From assembly GCF_015354315.1 (NCBI RefSeq), contig NZ_JADKYY010000006.1:99071-163070 (forward strand): a DNA stretch of 64,000 nucleotides, read 5' to 3'. Below are positions 53,617 to 63,954 of the stretch, piece by piece. The position numbers and the translations under genes are program-made. A model generated the notes under the pieces. That model made no database searches and was not told the origin of the DNA. It saw only the letters and a list, made by a program, of their open reading frames with translations. The stretch comes from Planobacterium oryzisoli (GTDB lineage Bacteria > Bacteroidota > Bacteroidia > Flavobacteriales > Weeksellaceae). Positions within the stretch are counted from its first letter, which is position 1; each line of letters begins with the position of its first letter.

Positions 53617-54663
53617 TCATTTGACGTAGGGCAGTGATAGCTTTACCCTAAGTGTCTGACCGTTCACGGGAGGGTCCAAAAATTCCTGCTGGAGGTCCCC
53701 TATACGAACTGAATCCGCTTTCGCTTTTTTTACTAGTTTTTCCACTGCACCTTCAATACTTCGTGCATTCCCGCGGTGGAACATGGAATAGACAGAAGAG
53801 GACGGCACAGTGCGGTAGGAAAAACTCTGGTCCTTTAATCCTTCACGTTTGCTAACCTCTACGCCATAGTAGTACGAAAGATGGGTTTCGCCTTTACCAC
53901 CTACGGTATAAAGCATGGTAGGAAACCCTAATTCATCTTCCCGTTTAGCCAAATCCATTGTCGCGTACGCCCAGACTTTATTGTGCTGCACCACAGTACT
54001 TTCCATTAAAGTCTCTGGACGGTTTGCACTCGTTGCGCTGACCCCTACAAGCAAGGCTCCTTTCCGCGTTTGGGTAAAAATGGAATCGTAGATGATATTT
54101 TGTAATAGAAGATCCTTGTCCACTTTATTTCCTAAGGTGATCGAAAGTCTTTGGGTACTCCGAGTAATTAATGGTTTCATGGAGTCTTCTTCCCACTCTG
54201 ATGTCATTGTTGAAAAAACCGACTGCTCAGGAATAGTAATGTGCCATTCCAGGTTGGTGTGGGCCGAACCTTTGGGACGCATAATAACGTCCACAACCAC
54301 AGGTCTTTCCCAACCGTTCTCTAAGAAATGGTACCGTACACTACGGTTCAGATTCTCGTATTTAAGGAGAACTTCCCGAAACATTCCATTTTTTTCATTA
54401 TAGAATTTTGCATTAGCTCCCATTCCCGTGTACGGTTCAAAGTATGCAGCACTCCAGTCTTTGTCATTCCCTAGTGCCGTGAAATATCCATTCCAGGAGG
54501 CAAACTCACGAACATCCCGAAACTGCTGAAAAACTTTATCTACAGAATAGGGTACAGATTGGCTAAAAGTATAGGTTTTTGGCCTGGTGGTAAGCAGTCC
54601 TGTTACTACATAAACACCCACTCCAATTACCGAAAGAATTACCAGAAATTTAATCCATCGCAT
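53617..54663 (-). CDS. SRPBCC-domain membrane-anchored protein with C-terminal GyrI-like region
   Basis: A 348-residue protein with a single N-terminal membrane helix (about 5-25), a START/SRPBCC-like domain (about 33-180, opening with FSQSVPYSVDKVFQQFRDVREFASWNGYF) and a second domain with GyrI/effector-binding features (about 195-345). SRPBCC folds bind hydrophobic ligands, and GyrI-like folds bind small molecules. No specific function is assigned. It lies between the glycogen operon terminator and the sucA gene, and the promoter is not obvious. Confidence 0.72.
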   Translation of the reverse strand: MRWIKFLVILSVIGVGVYVVTGLLTTRPKTYTFSQSVPYSVDKVFQQFRDVREFASWNGYFTALGNDKDWSAAYFEPYTGMGANAKFYNEKNGMFREVLLKYENLNRSVRYHFLENGWERPVVVDVIMRPKGSAHTNLEWHITIPEQSVFSTMTSEWEEDSMKPLITRSTQRLSITLGNKVDKDLLLQNIIYDSIFTQTRKGALLVGVSATSANRPETLMESTVVQHNKVWAYATMDLAKREDELGFPTMLYTVGGKGETHLSYYYGVEVSKREGLKDQSFSYRTVPSSSVYSMFHRGNARSIEGAVEKLVKKAKADSVRIGDLQQEFLDPPVNGQTLRVKLSLPYVK

Positions 54664-54679
54664 GGAGGCAAAAATACAT

Positions 54680-54710
54680 AAAAAGACGCCCTCTATACAA
54701 AGGACGTCCT
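54680..54710 (-). terminator. Terminator of the glgB-glgA-glgC operon
   Basis: On the minus strand, GGACGTCC (54709-54702) pairs with GGGCGTCT (54691-54684), with two G-T pairs, followed by a T run. It lies between glgC and the SRPBCC gene. Confidence 0.8.
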
Positions 54711-54731
54711 AATTTTATATTTAAGCAGCAC

Positions 54732-56003
54732 TTACGAAATTTGTGTATTCTCACGGATTACTGCATTTTTTTTAACCACAACAATTCCGTCCTTGATGGA
54801 ATGGGTTTCAAAATCCCCATCCTGGAGATGCTTCCCTCCTATTATACTTACATGATTTCCGATGCGTGCATTTTTATCGATAATTGCTTTGTCTATATAA
54901 CAGTATTTTCCTATTCCTAGATTCGGAATTCCTTGACTTTCATTCTCGACCATCTCTTCCGCCTCTTGATAGAAATCCGCTCCCATTATATAGGAATTGA
55001 TCACCGTGCTTCCTTTGTCTACACGAGTCCTGTTTCCAATCACACTATTTTCTATTTTATCTGCCATAATAATACATCCATCCGCGAATACCGCACGTTG
55101 TACATAACTACCCATAATTTTTGAAGGGGGAAGCATCCTTGCCCTTGAGTAGATTGGATTAGAACTGAAGAGATTGAATTTGGGTAAATCCTGTGCTAGA
55201 TCGATATTTGCTTCGTAAAAGGACTCAATAGTTCCGATATCGGTCCAATACCCGTCGTACTGGAAACTCAAAGTCTTATATCCACGTGCAATTGCATTAG
55301 GAATCAGGTCTTTACCAAAGTCATCCCCGGGATCTTCGTCAAAGATGCGCTTTAGGACCTTTTTATTAAACACATAAATGCCCATGGAAGCAAGATATTC
55401 CTTGCCTTCTTTTTTACTTTTTTCGGAAACTTCAGATTTCCAGCTCTCCAGCACATCACTGGAAGGTTTTTCAACAAATGATTCAATTTCGCCTTCAGGA
55501 CTGGCCTTGAGTATTCCAAATCCTGTCGCGTCCTTAGAATTTACCGGAATGGTAGCTATGGTAACATCGCCCTTGTTTGCAATATGGCATTCTATCATTT
55601 CACGAAAATCCATCTGGTACAACTGGTCTCCCGATAGAATTAAAACATAGTCGTACTGGTACTTATCCAGATGTTTCATACTTTGGCGTACTGCATCTGC
55701 AGTACCCTGATACCATTGGTCACTGTCTACATTCTGTTCTGCCGCAAGTATATCCACAAATCCTTTACTGAAAATATCGAAATGGTAAGAATTTTTAATG
55801 TGGGAATTTAAGGAGGCAGAATTAAACTGGGTAAGAACTAAAATTTTATTGTATCCAGAGTTTAGACAATTTGAGATCGGTATATCTACCAAACGGTATT
55901 TACCAGCAATCGGAACAGCCGGTTTGGATCTGGAATGTGTCAGGGGAAAGAGACGGCTACCGCGTCCTCCTCCTAGAACAATGGAAATTACGTTGGGTTT
56001 CAT
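54732..56003 (-). CDS. glgC: Glucose-1-phosphate adenylyltransferase
   Basis: A 423-residue ADP-glucose pyrophosphorylase. The N-terminal nucleotidyl-transferase domain has LGGGRGSRLFPLT near 11-23, the AGKYRLVDIPISNCLNSG region and SGDQLYQMDF, and the C-terminal left-handed beta-helix is present. It makes ADP-glucose for glycogen synthesis. It is the last gene of the glgB-glgA-glgC operon, 28 bases after glgA. Confidence 0.96.
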   Translation of the reverse strand: MKPNVISIVLGGGRGSRLFPLTHSRSKPAVPIAGKYRLVDIPISNCLNSGYNKILVLTQFNSASLNSHIKNSYHFDIFSKGFVDILAAEQNVDSDQWYQGTADAVRQSMKHLDKYQYDYVLILSGDQLYQMDFREMIECHIANKGDVTIATIPVNSKDATGFGILKASPEGEIESFVEKPSSDVLESWKSEVSEKSKKEGKEYLASMGIYVFNKKVLKRIFDEDPGDDFGKDLIPNAIARGYKTLSFQYDGYWTDIGTIESFYEANIDLAQDLPKFNLFSSNPIYSRARMLPPSKIMGSYVQRAVFADGCIIMADKIENSVIGNRTRVDKGSTVINSYIMGADFYQEAEEMVENESQGIPNLGIGKYCYIDKAIIDKNARIGNHVSIIGGKHLQDGDFETHSIKDGIVVVKKNAVIRENTQIS

Positions 56004-56031
56004 ATTTTGTGTATTTGTTATAGTTTATTTT

Positions 56032-57453
56032 TCATTCTAATGACTCTCCTTTATATAAATTTAAATATTTATTGGCCGATGCCTGCCAGGAGAAATCAAA
56101 GGACATATTGGCTTGTATAAGGGCACCCATCAAATCGGGCTGGTGGTAGATATGCAGTGCACGATGGAGTGCACCCACCGCAGCATCCGCCGTGGCGTAT
56201 GCAAAATTAATGCCCGCACCTCCTGTGCTTATATCCTCTACAGTATCCTTAAGACCACCCGTATAGCGAACGACTGGAATTGTTCCGTAGCGCATCGCAT
56301 ACATTTGGTTTAGCCCACAAGGTTCCACCCTGGAAGGCATTAGCAGAAAGTCGCTGGAAGCATAGATGTGATGAGATAACTCTTCCTTATACCCCCTATC
56401 GAAAGCAAAGTTGGAAAATCGCTGGTTGACTTGTTCTAATTCAAACTCCATTGCGGGATCGCCTGAACCAAGAACAATGACATTCACTCCACCGTAGGTT
56501 TGCTGAATGATCTGACTTATAATATCAGGTAACAGGTCTGCACCTTTTTCCAAAGCAAAGCGGCCAATAAATCCTACCAACGGCAACGACTCATTCAATC
56601 CATACTGTTTACAGAGCTTGCTTTTATTAAAAGCTTTACCATCGATAACGGACTCACTAGTATAATTGAATGAAAGATAATGATCGGTAGCTGGATCCCA
56701 CAGAGATGTATCTATACCATTAATAATACCAAAAGCTTTTTGGTGCTCGTGTTGGACGAGCCTTTCAAGCCCCCTGAAATTATGAAAGAGTTCTTCGAGA
56801 TAACCTTTGGATACCGCATTGAAAGCATGAGTACATTTTAACATTGCTGCGAGCGGATTAATTTTGCCATTCCAATCCAGGAGCCCTAGTACCTGCTGGT
56901 TGTCAATCCATGGGAAATAACTGAGCATAGACCATTCCATAGCGCCTTGATATTCGCCATTATGTATGGTCCCAATGGTTCTGACGCCTTTCAAGAAGCG
57001 AAATTCATAACAATGCTCCACCATAAAAGGAACTAAACCTGTATGGTAGTCGTGGCAATGCAACACGTCGGGACGGATCTGCATAGCACTTAGCCAGTGT
57101 AGAACTCCATGCTGAAACGCCAGGAACTGCTGGCTTTCGTCCCAATATCCGTAAGGATTTTCCCTGTCAAGCAACCCAGGTATCTTTACCAAATAGAGGG
57201 GAAACCCTAGTACATGCTGCCTTTCTTTTAGTACCAGGACTTGAAGCATTTGGGCATCCTGGTGTATCCAACCGTCAAAGACCGTTTCGAATTGGTGTTC
57301 ATGCACAAAACTACGATCGTACCAAGGCATAACAACACTCGACTCTACTCCTTTAATCTGATTTAAATATTTTGGCAGTGCCCCTACCACATCTGCAAGT
57401 CCACCCACCTTAGCCACCGGAAAACACTCTGTAGATAAATGTATTATCTTCAT
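56032..57453 (-). CDS. glgA: Glycogen synthase
   Basis: A 473-residue GT5 enzyme of standard length. The ADP-glucose binding loop is KVGGLADVVGAL near 15-26, and the GT-B C-terminal half has GFIGRFALEKGADLLPDII and the acidic EPCGLNQMYAMRYGTIPVVR. It extends alpha-1,4 chains using ADP-glucose. The start is ATG 57453, since the longer frame reaching 57558 overlaps glgB. It is between glgB (29 bases) and glgC. Confidence 0.95.
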   Translation of the reverse strand: MKIIHLSTECFPVAKVGGLADVVGALPKYLNQIKGVESSVVMPWYDRSFVHEHQFETVFDGWIHQDAQMLQVLVLKERQHVLGFPLYLVKIPGLLDRENPYGYWDESQQFLAFQHGVLHWLSAMQIRPDVLHCHDYHTGLVPFMVEHCYEFRFLKGVRTIGTIHNGEYQGAMEWSMLSYFPWIDNQQVLGLLDWNGKINPLAAMLKCTHAFNAVSKGYLEELFHNFRGLERLVQHEHQKAFGIINGIDTSLWDPATDHYLSFNYTSESVIDGKAFNKSKLCKQYGLNESLPLVGFIGRFALEKGADLLPDIISQIIQQTYGGVNVIVLGSGDPAMEFELEQVNQRFSNFAFDRGYKEELSHHIYASSDFLLMPSRVEPCGLNQMYAMRYGTIPVVRYTGGLKDTVEDISTGGAGINFAYATADAAVGALHRALHIYHQPDLMGALIQANMSFDFSWQASANKYLNLYKGESLE

Positions 57454-57482
57454 ATTTAATTTATAGCTGTTGTTTATTATAC

Positions 57483-59387
57483 CTACGCTTGGCGTTGGAG
57501 AAGTACCCCACAAAGGGGTGGAAGTTGTAGTATAATGGAATTTTTTCGAAACATCCATTCCTCGTCCTGCTCATCAAGCACTACTGCAGTCATCCCGCTT
57601 CCACCGTATTTACTTTCATCGGAATTCAGAAGTACCTTCCACGACGAGCCTTCCTCTACACCTATCTTATACTCTAATGGATATGGTCTTAAATTCAAAA
57701 CACACATGATCTGCTCTGTGGACTTTTTTCCCTTTCTTAGGTACACGAACAAAGAGTGTTCCGCATCGTTGGCTTCCACCCATTCGAATCCTTCGCTTTC
57801 AAACTGTAGTTCATAAAGAGAAGGAGAGTCTTTATACAAACGGTTTAAATCCGCTACGTAATCTTGCATACCCCGATGCACAGGATACTCCAGTAATGAC
57901 CAGTTCAGGGATGCCGCAAAGTCCCATTCGTTTGTTTGAGCAAACTCACAACCCATAAAAAGCAGTTTCGCACCAGGAAACGTATACATGTAAGTATACA
58001 AAGCTCTGAGGTTCGCAAACTTATTCCATTCATCCCCAGGCATTTTATAAATCATACTGCTCTTGCCGTGAACCACCTCGTCATGAGACAAGGGCATCAT
58101 GTAGTTGGCATTGTACATGTACATGGAAGTAAATGTCACCTTACTATGGTGGTACTTACGTTCGGAAGGATCTAATTTAAAATATGCCAAAGTATCGTGC
58201 ATCCAACCCATCATCCATTTCATACCAAATCCCACTCCTCCAGCATACACAGGAGTAGTTAGCATAGGAAAGTCGGAGCTTTCCTCTGCAATGGTGATAG
58301 TATCGGGATAGTATTTGTAAACTGCGGAATTAAATTCCTGAAGAAAATTCTTTGCCTCGAGATTCACATTGCCGCCGAAAACATTGGGTTCCCAGGCACC
58401 CGGGTCTCTGGCGTAATCCAGATACAGCATAGAAGTTACCGCATCCACCCGTAAACCGTCTGCATGGTAACGGTCCAACCAAAACAATGCATTAGAAATT
58501 AGAAAGGAGCGCACCTCATTCTTACCGTAATCAAAAATATGGGAATTCCATTGTGGGTGGTACCCTCTGCGCGGGTCTGGATGCTCATACAAATAGGATC
58601 CGTCAAAATAATGCAGACCGTTGGCATCTCCCGGAAAATGGGACGGCACCCAATCGAGCAGCACTCCTATTCCACTATTATGTAAATCATTGATCAACTG
58701 CATTAAATCCTGAGGTGCCCCAAATCTAGAATTGGCCGCAAAATAACCTGTAACTTGATACCCCCAACTTGGTTCGAAAGGATGTTCCATAACAGGCATG
58801 AATTCCACATGAGTGAAACCCATATTCTGAAGATAAGGAATAAGTTGTTTGGAAATTTCACCATAACTTAAAAACCGTTCCGGATCGTTCGGATCCCTCA
58901 TCCACGATCCTAGATGCATCTCATAAACAGAAATAGGCGAAGAGAGACTATTTCGTAAATGCCGTTGACTCATCCATTCTTTGTCGCTCCATTCAAACCA
59001 TGTAGTGGATACCAAAGAGGCTGCTTGTCGGTTTTGTTCCCAACTTACCGCATAAGGATCACTCTTTTCAAGTAGTTCTCCGGATAGAGTTCTAACCGCA
59101 TATTTATACAGTGTCCCCCAATCGAGGTCTTCAATAAATCCCTCCCAAATACCTGAGCTGTCCCATCTGGGAAAAAGTTTGTGCGCCTCACTATGCCATC
59201 CGTTAAATTCACCTATAACGGAAACTTCTTTGGCATGAGGAGCCCATACAGAAAACTGTACGCCCTTTTTACCATCTATGGTTAGCGCATGGCTTCCAAA
59301 CTTATCGTAAAGTCTGTAGTGCCTACCTTCTCTGAAGAGATATATGTCTTCTGGAGTAAATAGGGAATGGGGAGAAATAGAATGCAT
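57483..59387 (-). CDS. glgB: 1,4-alpha-glucan branching enzyme
   Basis: A 634-residue GH13 branching enzyme. An N-terminal CBM48 domain (about 20-110) precedes the TIM barrel with DWVPSHF, the nucleophile region GLRVDAVTSMLYLDY, the acid/base EESSDFP and LPLSHDEVVHGK, followed by a C-terminal beta domain. It makes alpha-1,6 branches in glycogen. It is the first gene of the operon glgB-glgA-glgC. The final residues are close to the glgA start. Confidence 0.96.
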   Translation of the reverse strand: MHSISPHSLFTPEDIYLFREGRHYRLYDKFGSHALTIDGKKGVQFSVWAPHAKEVSVIGEFNGWHSEAHKLFPRWDSSGIWEGFIEDLDWGTLYKYAVRTLSGELLEKSDPYAVSWEQNRQAASLVSTTWFEWSDKEWMSQRHLRNSLSSPISVYEMHLGSWMRDPNDPERFLSYGEISKQLIPYLQNMGFTHVEFMPVMEHPFEPSWGYQVTGYFAANSRFGAPQDLMQLINDLHNSGIGVLLDWVPSHFPGDANGLHYFDGSYLYEHPDPRRGYHPQWNSHIFDYGKNEVRSFLISNALFWLDRYHADGLRVDAVTSMLYLDYARDPGAWEPNVFGGNVNLEAKNFLQEFNSAVYKYYPDTITIAEESSDFPMLTTPVYAGGVGFGMKWMMGWMHDTLAYFKLDPSERKYHHSKVTFTSMYMYNANYMMPLSHDEVVHGKSSMIYKMPGDEWNKFANLRALYTYMYTFPGAKLLFMGCEFAQTNEWDFAASLNWSLLEYPVHRGMQDYVADLNRLYKDSPSLYELQFESEGFEWVEANDAEHSLFVYLRKGKKSTEQIMCVLNLRPYPLEYKIGVEEGSSWKVLLNSDESKYGGSGMTAVVLDEQDEEWMFRKNSIILQLPPLCGVLLQRQA

Positions 59388-59589
59388 AGTTAAAGAACGT
59401 GTGATAACCAGCCTAAATTACAAATATTAATCGGCTTAAGAATTACAAACATTAAGAAAATTATCTAAGTATTTAGCGCAATTACCACCTCACACTTCCA
59501 CAAATTATAAGTTAAAAAAATCCATCATTTATAAGAGGAAATAAATATACCGCCTTGAGTAATTCTCTTTTTTGTACGTACTTTGCAGC

Positions 59590-61827
59590 ATGAATCCTTA
59601 CGGACAGGAAATCAAGAAATTTATAAGCAGTCAGTACCTCTATGCAGGAACTCGAATTGCCCTGTCTATTGTATTGCCGAGTATTCTCTTAGCCTATTTT
59701 GGTCTTTTGAAAGAGTACTTCCTTTTTCCGCTTGCAACCAGCTTTGTGGGATTGACTGACCAAGTCGGCCCTTTCATTCGTAGAAGGAACGCTCTACTTC
59801 TTGCGGTACTCTCTCTCACCTTTGTCGCTTGGATTGGGATGTTGCTTGCTCCTTATCCCGTTGCCGCACTCTTGACTCTAATCGTTTTTGGGTTATTCTT
59901 TTCCATGATAGGAGTTTACGGACAAAGGCTAATGGCTGTGGGAGGCCTAACTCTAGTGGTTTATTCTATATTTATTGACGGGCACCTTACTCAGGGTCCT
60001 GTAGCCAAGAACATACTTGTGTATGCACTGGGGAGTTTATGGTATTTACTTGTTTTTCTCGTTTTCAGTAAACTGCAACCCTACAAATTGGCTTCACAGA
60101 TGATTGGTGAGAACTATCTTGAACTAGGCGAATATTTAAAACTCAAGGCTGAGTTCTACGAACTGTCAGTAGATTACGAAAGTACCTACTCTCTGGTCAT
60201 CGCTAAGCAAATAAATATTAAAAACCTTCAGCAGGACACGCGTGAAGTAGTCTTTAAGACCCGTACACTAGTTAGTGAGTCCACTACCACCTCTCGACTT
60301 CTCATGCTACTGTTTTTAAATTCCATCGATCTCTATGAAAAGCTTTTCACCTCCGATCAAAATTACAGAAAACTTCATAGTGCATTCGACAAGCACCATA
60401 TCTTAGAAGAAATCTCCTCGTACCTCCAGCTACTCTCCACAGAACTTATTGGCATAGGAATATCATTGCAAGCAAGTGCAAAACCACGCCCGCAAAAAGA
60501 CTATAAAGAAGCCCATCGAAAACTCTACCATACATTTTTTGAACTTCGGAAGAACCATTTATCGGCGCAAACACTAGAAGATTTTATGGCACTGCGACTA
60601 GTTCTCAGCAGAATTTCGAGCGTCACGGAAGACATTTCCACCATTTATAAGATTGGCACACAAGACATCCGGATGGCAAAAAGTCTCTCCTCGGGATTAG
60701 ATCTGAATTTATTTGTACCCAAAGAAGAAAAACTCAGCACAAAAGTTTTCCGCGACAACCTGTCCTTGAAAAGTTACCATTTCCGCCATGCAGTGCGGAT
60801 CGTAACTGCCTTGAGCATAGGGTATCTTTTAAGTCTTGTCCCCTATTACAGCATTGGTCATTCCTACTGGATCCTTATAACTATTCTGGCCATTATGCGA
60901 CCTGCGTATTCGACCACCAAGCACCGTAATCTCCTTCGACTCTATGGTACTTTGGGGGGCGCCGTGGTAGCTTATTGGATCTTAAAGAGCACCAGCCATC
61001 CCACTGTGTTACTGAGCATACTGCTGGGCAGTATGATTTTTTGCTTCACCCTTCTAAAAGGAAAGTACGCTTGGGCAGTTTTTTTTATGACCATTTACAT
61101 TTTCATTGGTTTTAACTTCCTTAATCCTGGCAACATAAATGCGTTGTTTCGGGACCGACTTATTGACACTGCCATTGCGGGTGTGATCGTCTATGCGGTT
61201 TCTTACTTTGTCCTGCCCGTATGGGAGCACTCCCAGAATCCACTATTAATGCGTAAAAGCCTGCAAGCCAATACAGACTACCTCATGCTCGTATGCAAGC
61301 GCTTGCAGGGAGAAAATATAGACAATCAGAATTACAAGTTAGCACGTAAGGAAGCGGTCATCGCCCTTGCAAATCTCTCGGACAATTTCCAACGAATGCT
61401 TTCCGATCCAAAGAATCAACAACGACGCCTGGAAATTGTACACCAATTTGTAAACACTTCGCACCTGGTCACAGCCTATTCGGCCTCGCTCGCTCAGTAT
61501 GCCTCCGATGGTAAATATCCTGAACTTTCTGTCGCTAACTGGCAAAAAAAGATCCTATCTCAGCTTGAAACATCCAAAGCCCTGCTGGAAAATAGACCAA
61601 CTACAAGTATGCACAACGACACTGATAATTTTATATCCAGTGCAGTAGAAGAACTTCTGGAAGAACGAAAAGAGCAATTGACGGAGGAGAAGTTTTTAGA
61701 TCACCGCGATCCTACTTTAGTGCCACGGCTCACCGAGTTAAAGAACATCTATGATATCATGGAACTGCTTCTTGATGTAGTCCGGGAGCAACGAAAAGTT
61801 TTGGAAACATTTCACAAAGAGATCTAG
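59590..61827 (+). CDS. FUSC-family (YccS/YhfK-like) inner-membrane transporter
   Basis: A 745-residue protein with the YccS/FusC two-block pattern: a set of N-terminal helices (about 15-155), a soluble domain with coiled segments (about 165-390), a second membrane block (about 400-545, with HAVRIVTALSIGYLLSLVPYYSIGHSYWILITI) and a C-terminal helical domain. The family includes the AaeB/fusaric-acid type exporters of aromatic acids. The substrate is unknown. ATG 59590 is preferred over the extended frame from 59572. The TAG stop shares four bases (CTAG) with the convergent phosphopantetheinyl transferase stop. Confidence 0.87.
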   Translation: MNPYGQEIKKFISSQYLYAGTRIALSIVLPSILLAYFGLLKEYFLFPLATSFVGLTDQVGPFIRRRNALLLAVLSLTFVAWIGMLLAPYPVAALLTLIVFGLFFSMIGVYGQRLMAVGGLTLVVYSIFIDGHLTQGPVAKNILVYALGSLWYLLVFLVFSKLQPYKLASQMIGENYLELGEYLKLKAEFYELSVDYESTYSLVIAKQINIKNLQQDTREVVFKTRTLVSESTTTSRLLMLLFLNSIDLYEKLFTSDQNYRKLHSAFDKHHILEEISSYLQLLSTELIGIGISLQASAKPRPQKDYKEAHRKLYHTFFELRKNHLSAQTLEDFMALRLVLSRISSVTEDISTIYKIGTQDIRMAKSLSSGLDLNLFVPKEEKLSTKVFRDNLSLKSYHFRHAVRIVTALSIGYLLSLVPYYSIGHSYWILITILAIMRPAYSTTKHRNLLRLYGTLGGAVVAYWILKSTSHPTVLLSILLGSMIFCFTLLKGKYAWAVFFMTIYIFIGFNFLNPGNINALFRDRLIDTAIAGVIVYAVSYFVLPVWEHSQNPLLMRKSLQANTDYLMLVCKRLQGENIDNQNYKLARKEAVIALANLSDNFQRMLSDPKNQQRRLEIVHQFVNTSHLVTAYSASLAQYASDGKYPELSVANWQKKILSQLETSKALLENRPTTSMHNDTDNFISSAVEELLEERKEQLTEEKFLDHRDPTLVPRLTELKNIYDIMELLLDVVREQRKVLETFHKEI

Positions 61828-62486
61828 AACAGACTGCCACTAGATATTTTGAAGTTTAGGACATGATGTTCCTCGACGAGAGCAAAATAATACTCACCCA
61901 TCCGAACCACTTTTGCATTGTAGCTATCGGTAAACTGCTCATCAAATACACTGCAGCAAATTGCAGAAGTATCTTCCAGGGAAAAAGGCTCTACTCTATA
62001 GTGCTTCTTTAGTGACCAGTATTTGCTAGGGTGCAGTTTATACAGTGCTTCTTTGATCACCCAAATGACGGTGAGCCACTCCACTTCATTTTCATTCTGG
62101 GTCCACTGGTGCTCAGAATCATGAAGAAATTTCTCCTTTATCTTTAGGATCTTGGGCATTATTTTCTCAATATCTATTCCCACGCGCTTATTGGACACTG
62201 CAAGAGCAGCGAAGGGAAAGGAATGTGTTATAGAGATGAAAGCATCCTTGGGATGGAGGTAGGGCTGTCCAATGGTCTTATACAGTATTTTATGATTGGG
62301 AAGTACCATTTTGAGCAATCTCCTTACCATCAGATACTCTGAGAGTTTTTTGGGATGGTAGTGTTCTATGCGCTGAAAATTCTCTGGTTCTATAAGAGCA
62401 TTATGATCAAACTCATCACTTTTATCGTCATACTTCCAAAATAGAACGGTAGAGTGCGGTGTACTGAAATCCAGGTGAAAAGGCAT
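61824..62486 (-). CDS. Sfp-type 4'-phosphopantetheinyl transferase
   Basis: A 220-residue group II PPTase. The magnesium-binding aspartate and glutamate are in VGIDIEKI near 101, and W-x3-KEA is in WVIKEALYKL. It attaches phosphopantetheine to carrier proteins such as acyl carrier protein or a secondary-metabolite carrier; no polyketide or peptide synthetase is in the window, so ACP is the default. ATG 62486 is used, because the frame to 62522 begins with TTG inside the divergent ahcY promoter. Its promoter overlaps that of ahcY in a short divergent region. Confidence 0.88.
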   Translation of the reverse strand: MPFHLDFSTPHSTVLFWKYDDKSDEFDHNALIEPENFQRIEHYHPKKLSEYLMVRRLLKMVLPNHKILYKTIGQPYLHPKDAFISITHSFPFAALAVSNKRVGIDIEKIMPKILKIKEKFLHDSEHQWTQNENEVEWLTVIWVIKEALYKLHPSKYWSLKKHYRVEPFSLEDTSAICCSVFDEQFTDSYNAKVVRMGEYYFALVEEHHVLNFKISSGSLF

Positions 62487-62488
62487 AT

Positions 62489-62519
62489 TTTGCAGGCAGG
62501 GATATAGTTCGTAAATTTG
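62489..62519 (+). promoter_or_regulatory. Promoter of ahcY
   Basis: TTTG (62489-62492), a 19-base spacer and TAAATTTG (62512-62519) match the consensus exactly. The divergent PPTase start at 62486 is adjacent. Confidence 0.85.
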
Positions 62520-62538
62520 CAAAAATTATTTGATTTAA

Positions 62539-63852
62539 ATGGAAGTTACTACACAATACGTACCTTATAAGGTAAAAGACATTACTCTAGCGGACTGGGG
62601 CCGTAAAGAAATACAATTGGCTGAGGCAGAAATGCCTGGGTTGATGGCACTTAGAAAAGAATATGGACCCTCGCAGCCTTTAAAGGGAGCCCGCATCGCA
62701 GGATGCCTTCACATGACGATTCAAACAGCGGTACTCATTGAAACACTGGTAGCTCTGGGTGCAGAGGTAACTTGGTCTTCATGTAACATTTTCTCTACGC
62801 AGGACCATGCTGCCGCTGCAATTGCCGCCGCAGGGATTCCTGTGTATGCTTGGAAAGGGATGAACGAAGAGGAATTTGACTGGTGTATTGAGCAGACTCT
62901 GTTCTTTGGTCAGGAGCGTACACCTCTAAACATGATTTTGGATGACGGAGGCGATTTGACCAACATGGTTTTTGACCGATATCCAGAATTGACCGATGGA
63001 ATAAAAGGTCTCTCCGAAGAGACTACGACTGGGGTTCACCGGTTGTACGAAAGAATGAAGAACGGCACCTTAGTTATGCCTGCAATCAATGTTAATGATT
63101 CGGTAACAAAGAGTAAGTTTGACAATAAGTACGGATGTCGTGAATCGGCGGTAGATGCTATCCGCCGTGCCACCGATGTAATGCTGGCGGGTAAGAGAGT
63201 CGTAGTGTGTGGTTATGGTGATGTAGGAAAAGGTACTGCAGCATCGTTCCGGGGCGCTGGATCCATTGTGACCGTTACAGAGATTGATCCAATTTGTGCG
63301 CTGCAAGCAGCCATGGACGGTTTTGAAGTAAAGAGATTGGAAACAGTGGTAGGTAATGCGGATATTGTAATCACTACCACCGGTAATTTTAATATCGTGC
63401 GCCAAGAGCATTTCTTAAATATGAAAGATAAAACCATTGTTTGCAACATTGGTCATTTTGATAACGAGATTGATATGAAATGGTTGAACTTGAACTACGG
63501 AAGCACAAAGGTACAGATAAAGCCACAGGTGGATCTCTACAATGTAGAGGGCAAAGAAATACTGATTTTAGCAGAAGGCAGACTTGTTAATCTGGGTTGT
63601 GCAACCGGACATCCGAGCTTTGTAATGAGTAATTCCTTTACCAACCAAACTCTTGCTCAAATAGAACTTTGGACAAACGGAGAAAACTACCAGAACGAGG
63701 TATATATGCTTCCTAAACATCTGGATGAGAAGGTGGCAGCGCTACACTTAGAAAAGTTGGGAGTGGAACTGGAGACTTTAAGTCAGGATCAAGCCAATTA
63801 TATAGGCGTAGAGGTTCAAGGACCATTTAAACCGGAATACTACCGCTACTAG
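62539..63852 (+). CDS. ahcY: Adenosylhomocysteinase
   Basis: A 437-residue S-adenosylhomocysteine hydrolase. The N-terminal [17 protein letters not shown] region and the NAD-binding [15 protein letters not shown] are diagnostic, with the conserved C terminus FKPEYYRY. It splits S-adenosylhomocysteine to homocysteine and adenosine, regenerating the methyl cycle, with tightly bound NAD. It stands alone with a consensus promoter and a terminator. A 44-base repeat follows. Confidence 0.97.
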   Translation: MEVTTQYVPYKVKDITLADWGRKEIQLAEAEMPGLMALRKEYGPSQPLKGARIAGCLHMTIQTAVLIETLVALGAEVTWSSCNIFSTQDHAAAAIAAAGIPVYAWKGMNEEEFDWCIEQTLFFGQERTPLNMILDDGGDLTNMVFDRYPELTDGIKGLSEETTTGVHRLYERMKNGTLVMPAINVNDSVTKSKFDNKYGCRESAVDAIRRATDVMLAGKRVVVCGYGDVGKGTAASFRGAGSIVTVTEIDPICALQAAMDGFEVKRLETVVGNADIVITTTGNFNIVRQEHFLNMKDKTIVCNIGHFDNEIDMKWLNLNYGSTKVQIKPQVDLYNVEGKEILILAEGRLVNLGCATGHPSFVMSNSFTNQTLAQIELWTNGENYQNEVYMLPKHLDEKVAALHLEKLGVELETLSQDQANYIGVEVQGPFKPEYYRY

Positions 63853-63881
63853 AAGAAAAAAAGTAAAAAGTAATTAATAAG

Positions 63882-63917
63882 AGGCTGTCCCCATAACTAA
63901 AATGAGGACAGTCTTTT
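63882..63917 (+). terminator. Terminator of ahcY
   Basis: AGGCTGTCC (63882-63890) pairs with GGACAGTCT (63906-63914), with one G-T pair, around a 15-base loop, followed by TTTT. Confidence 0.75.
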
Positions 63918-63954
63918 GTTTTTAGCCAATTGGGGTTAAAAAAGTAGATTTTGG

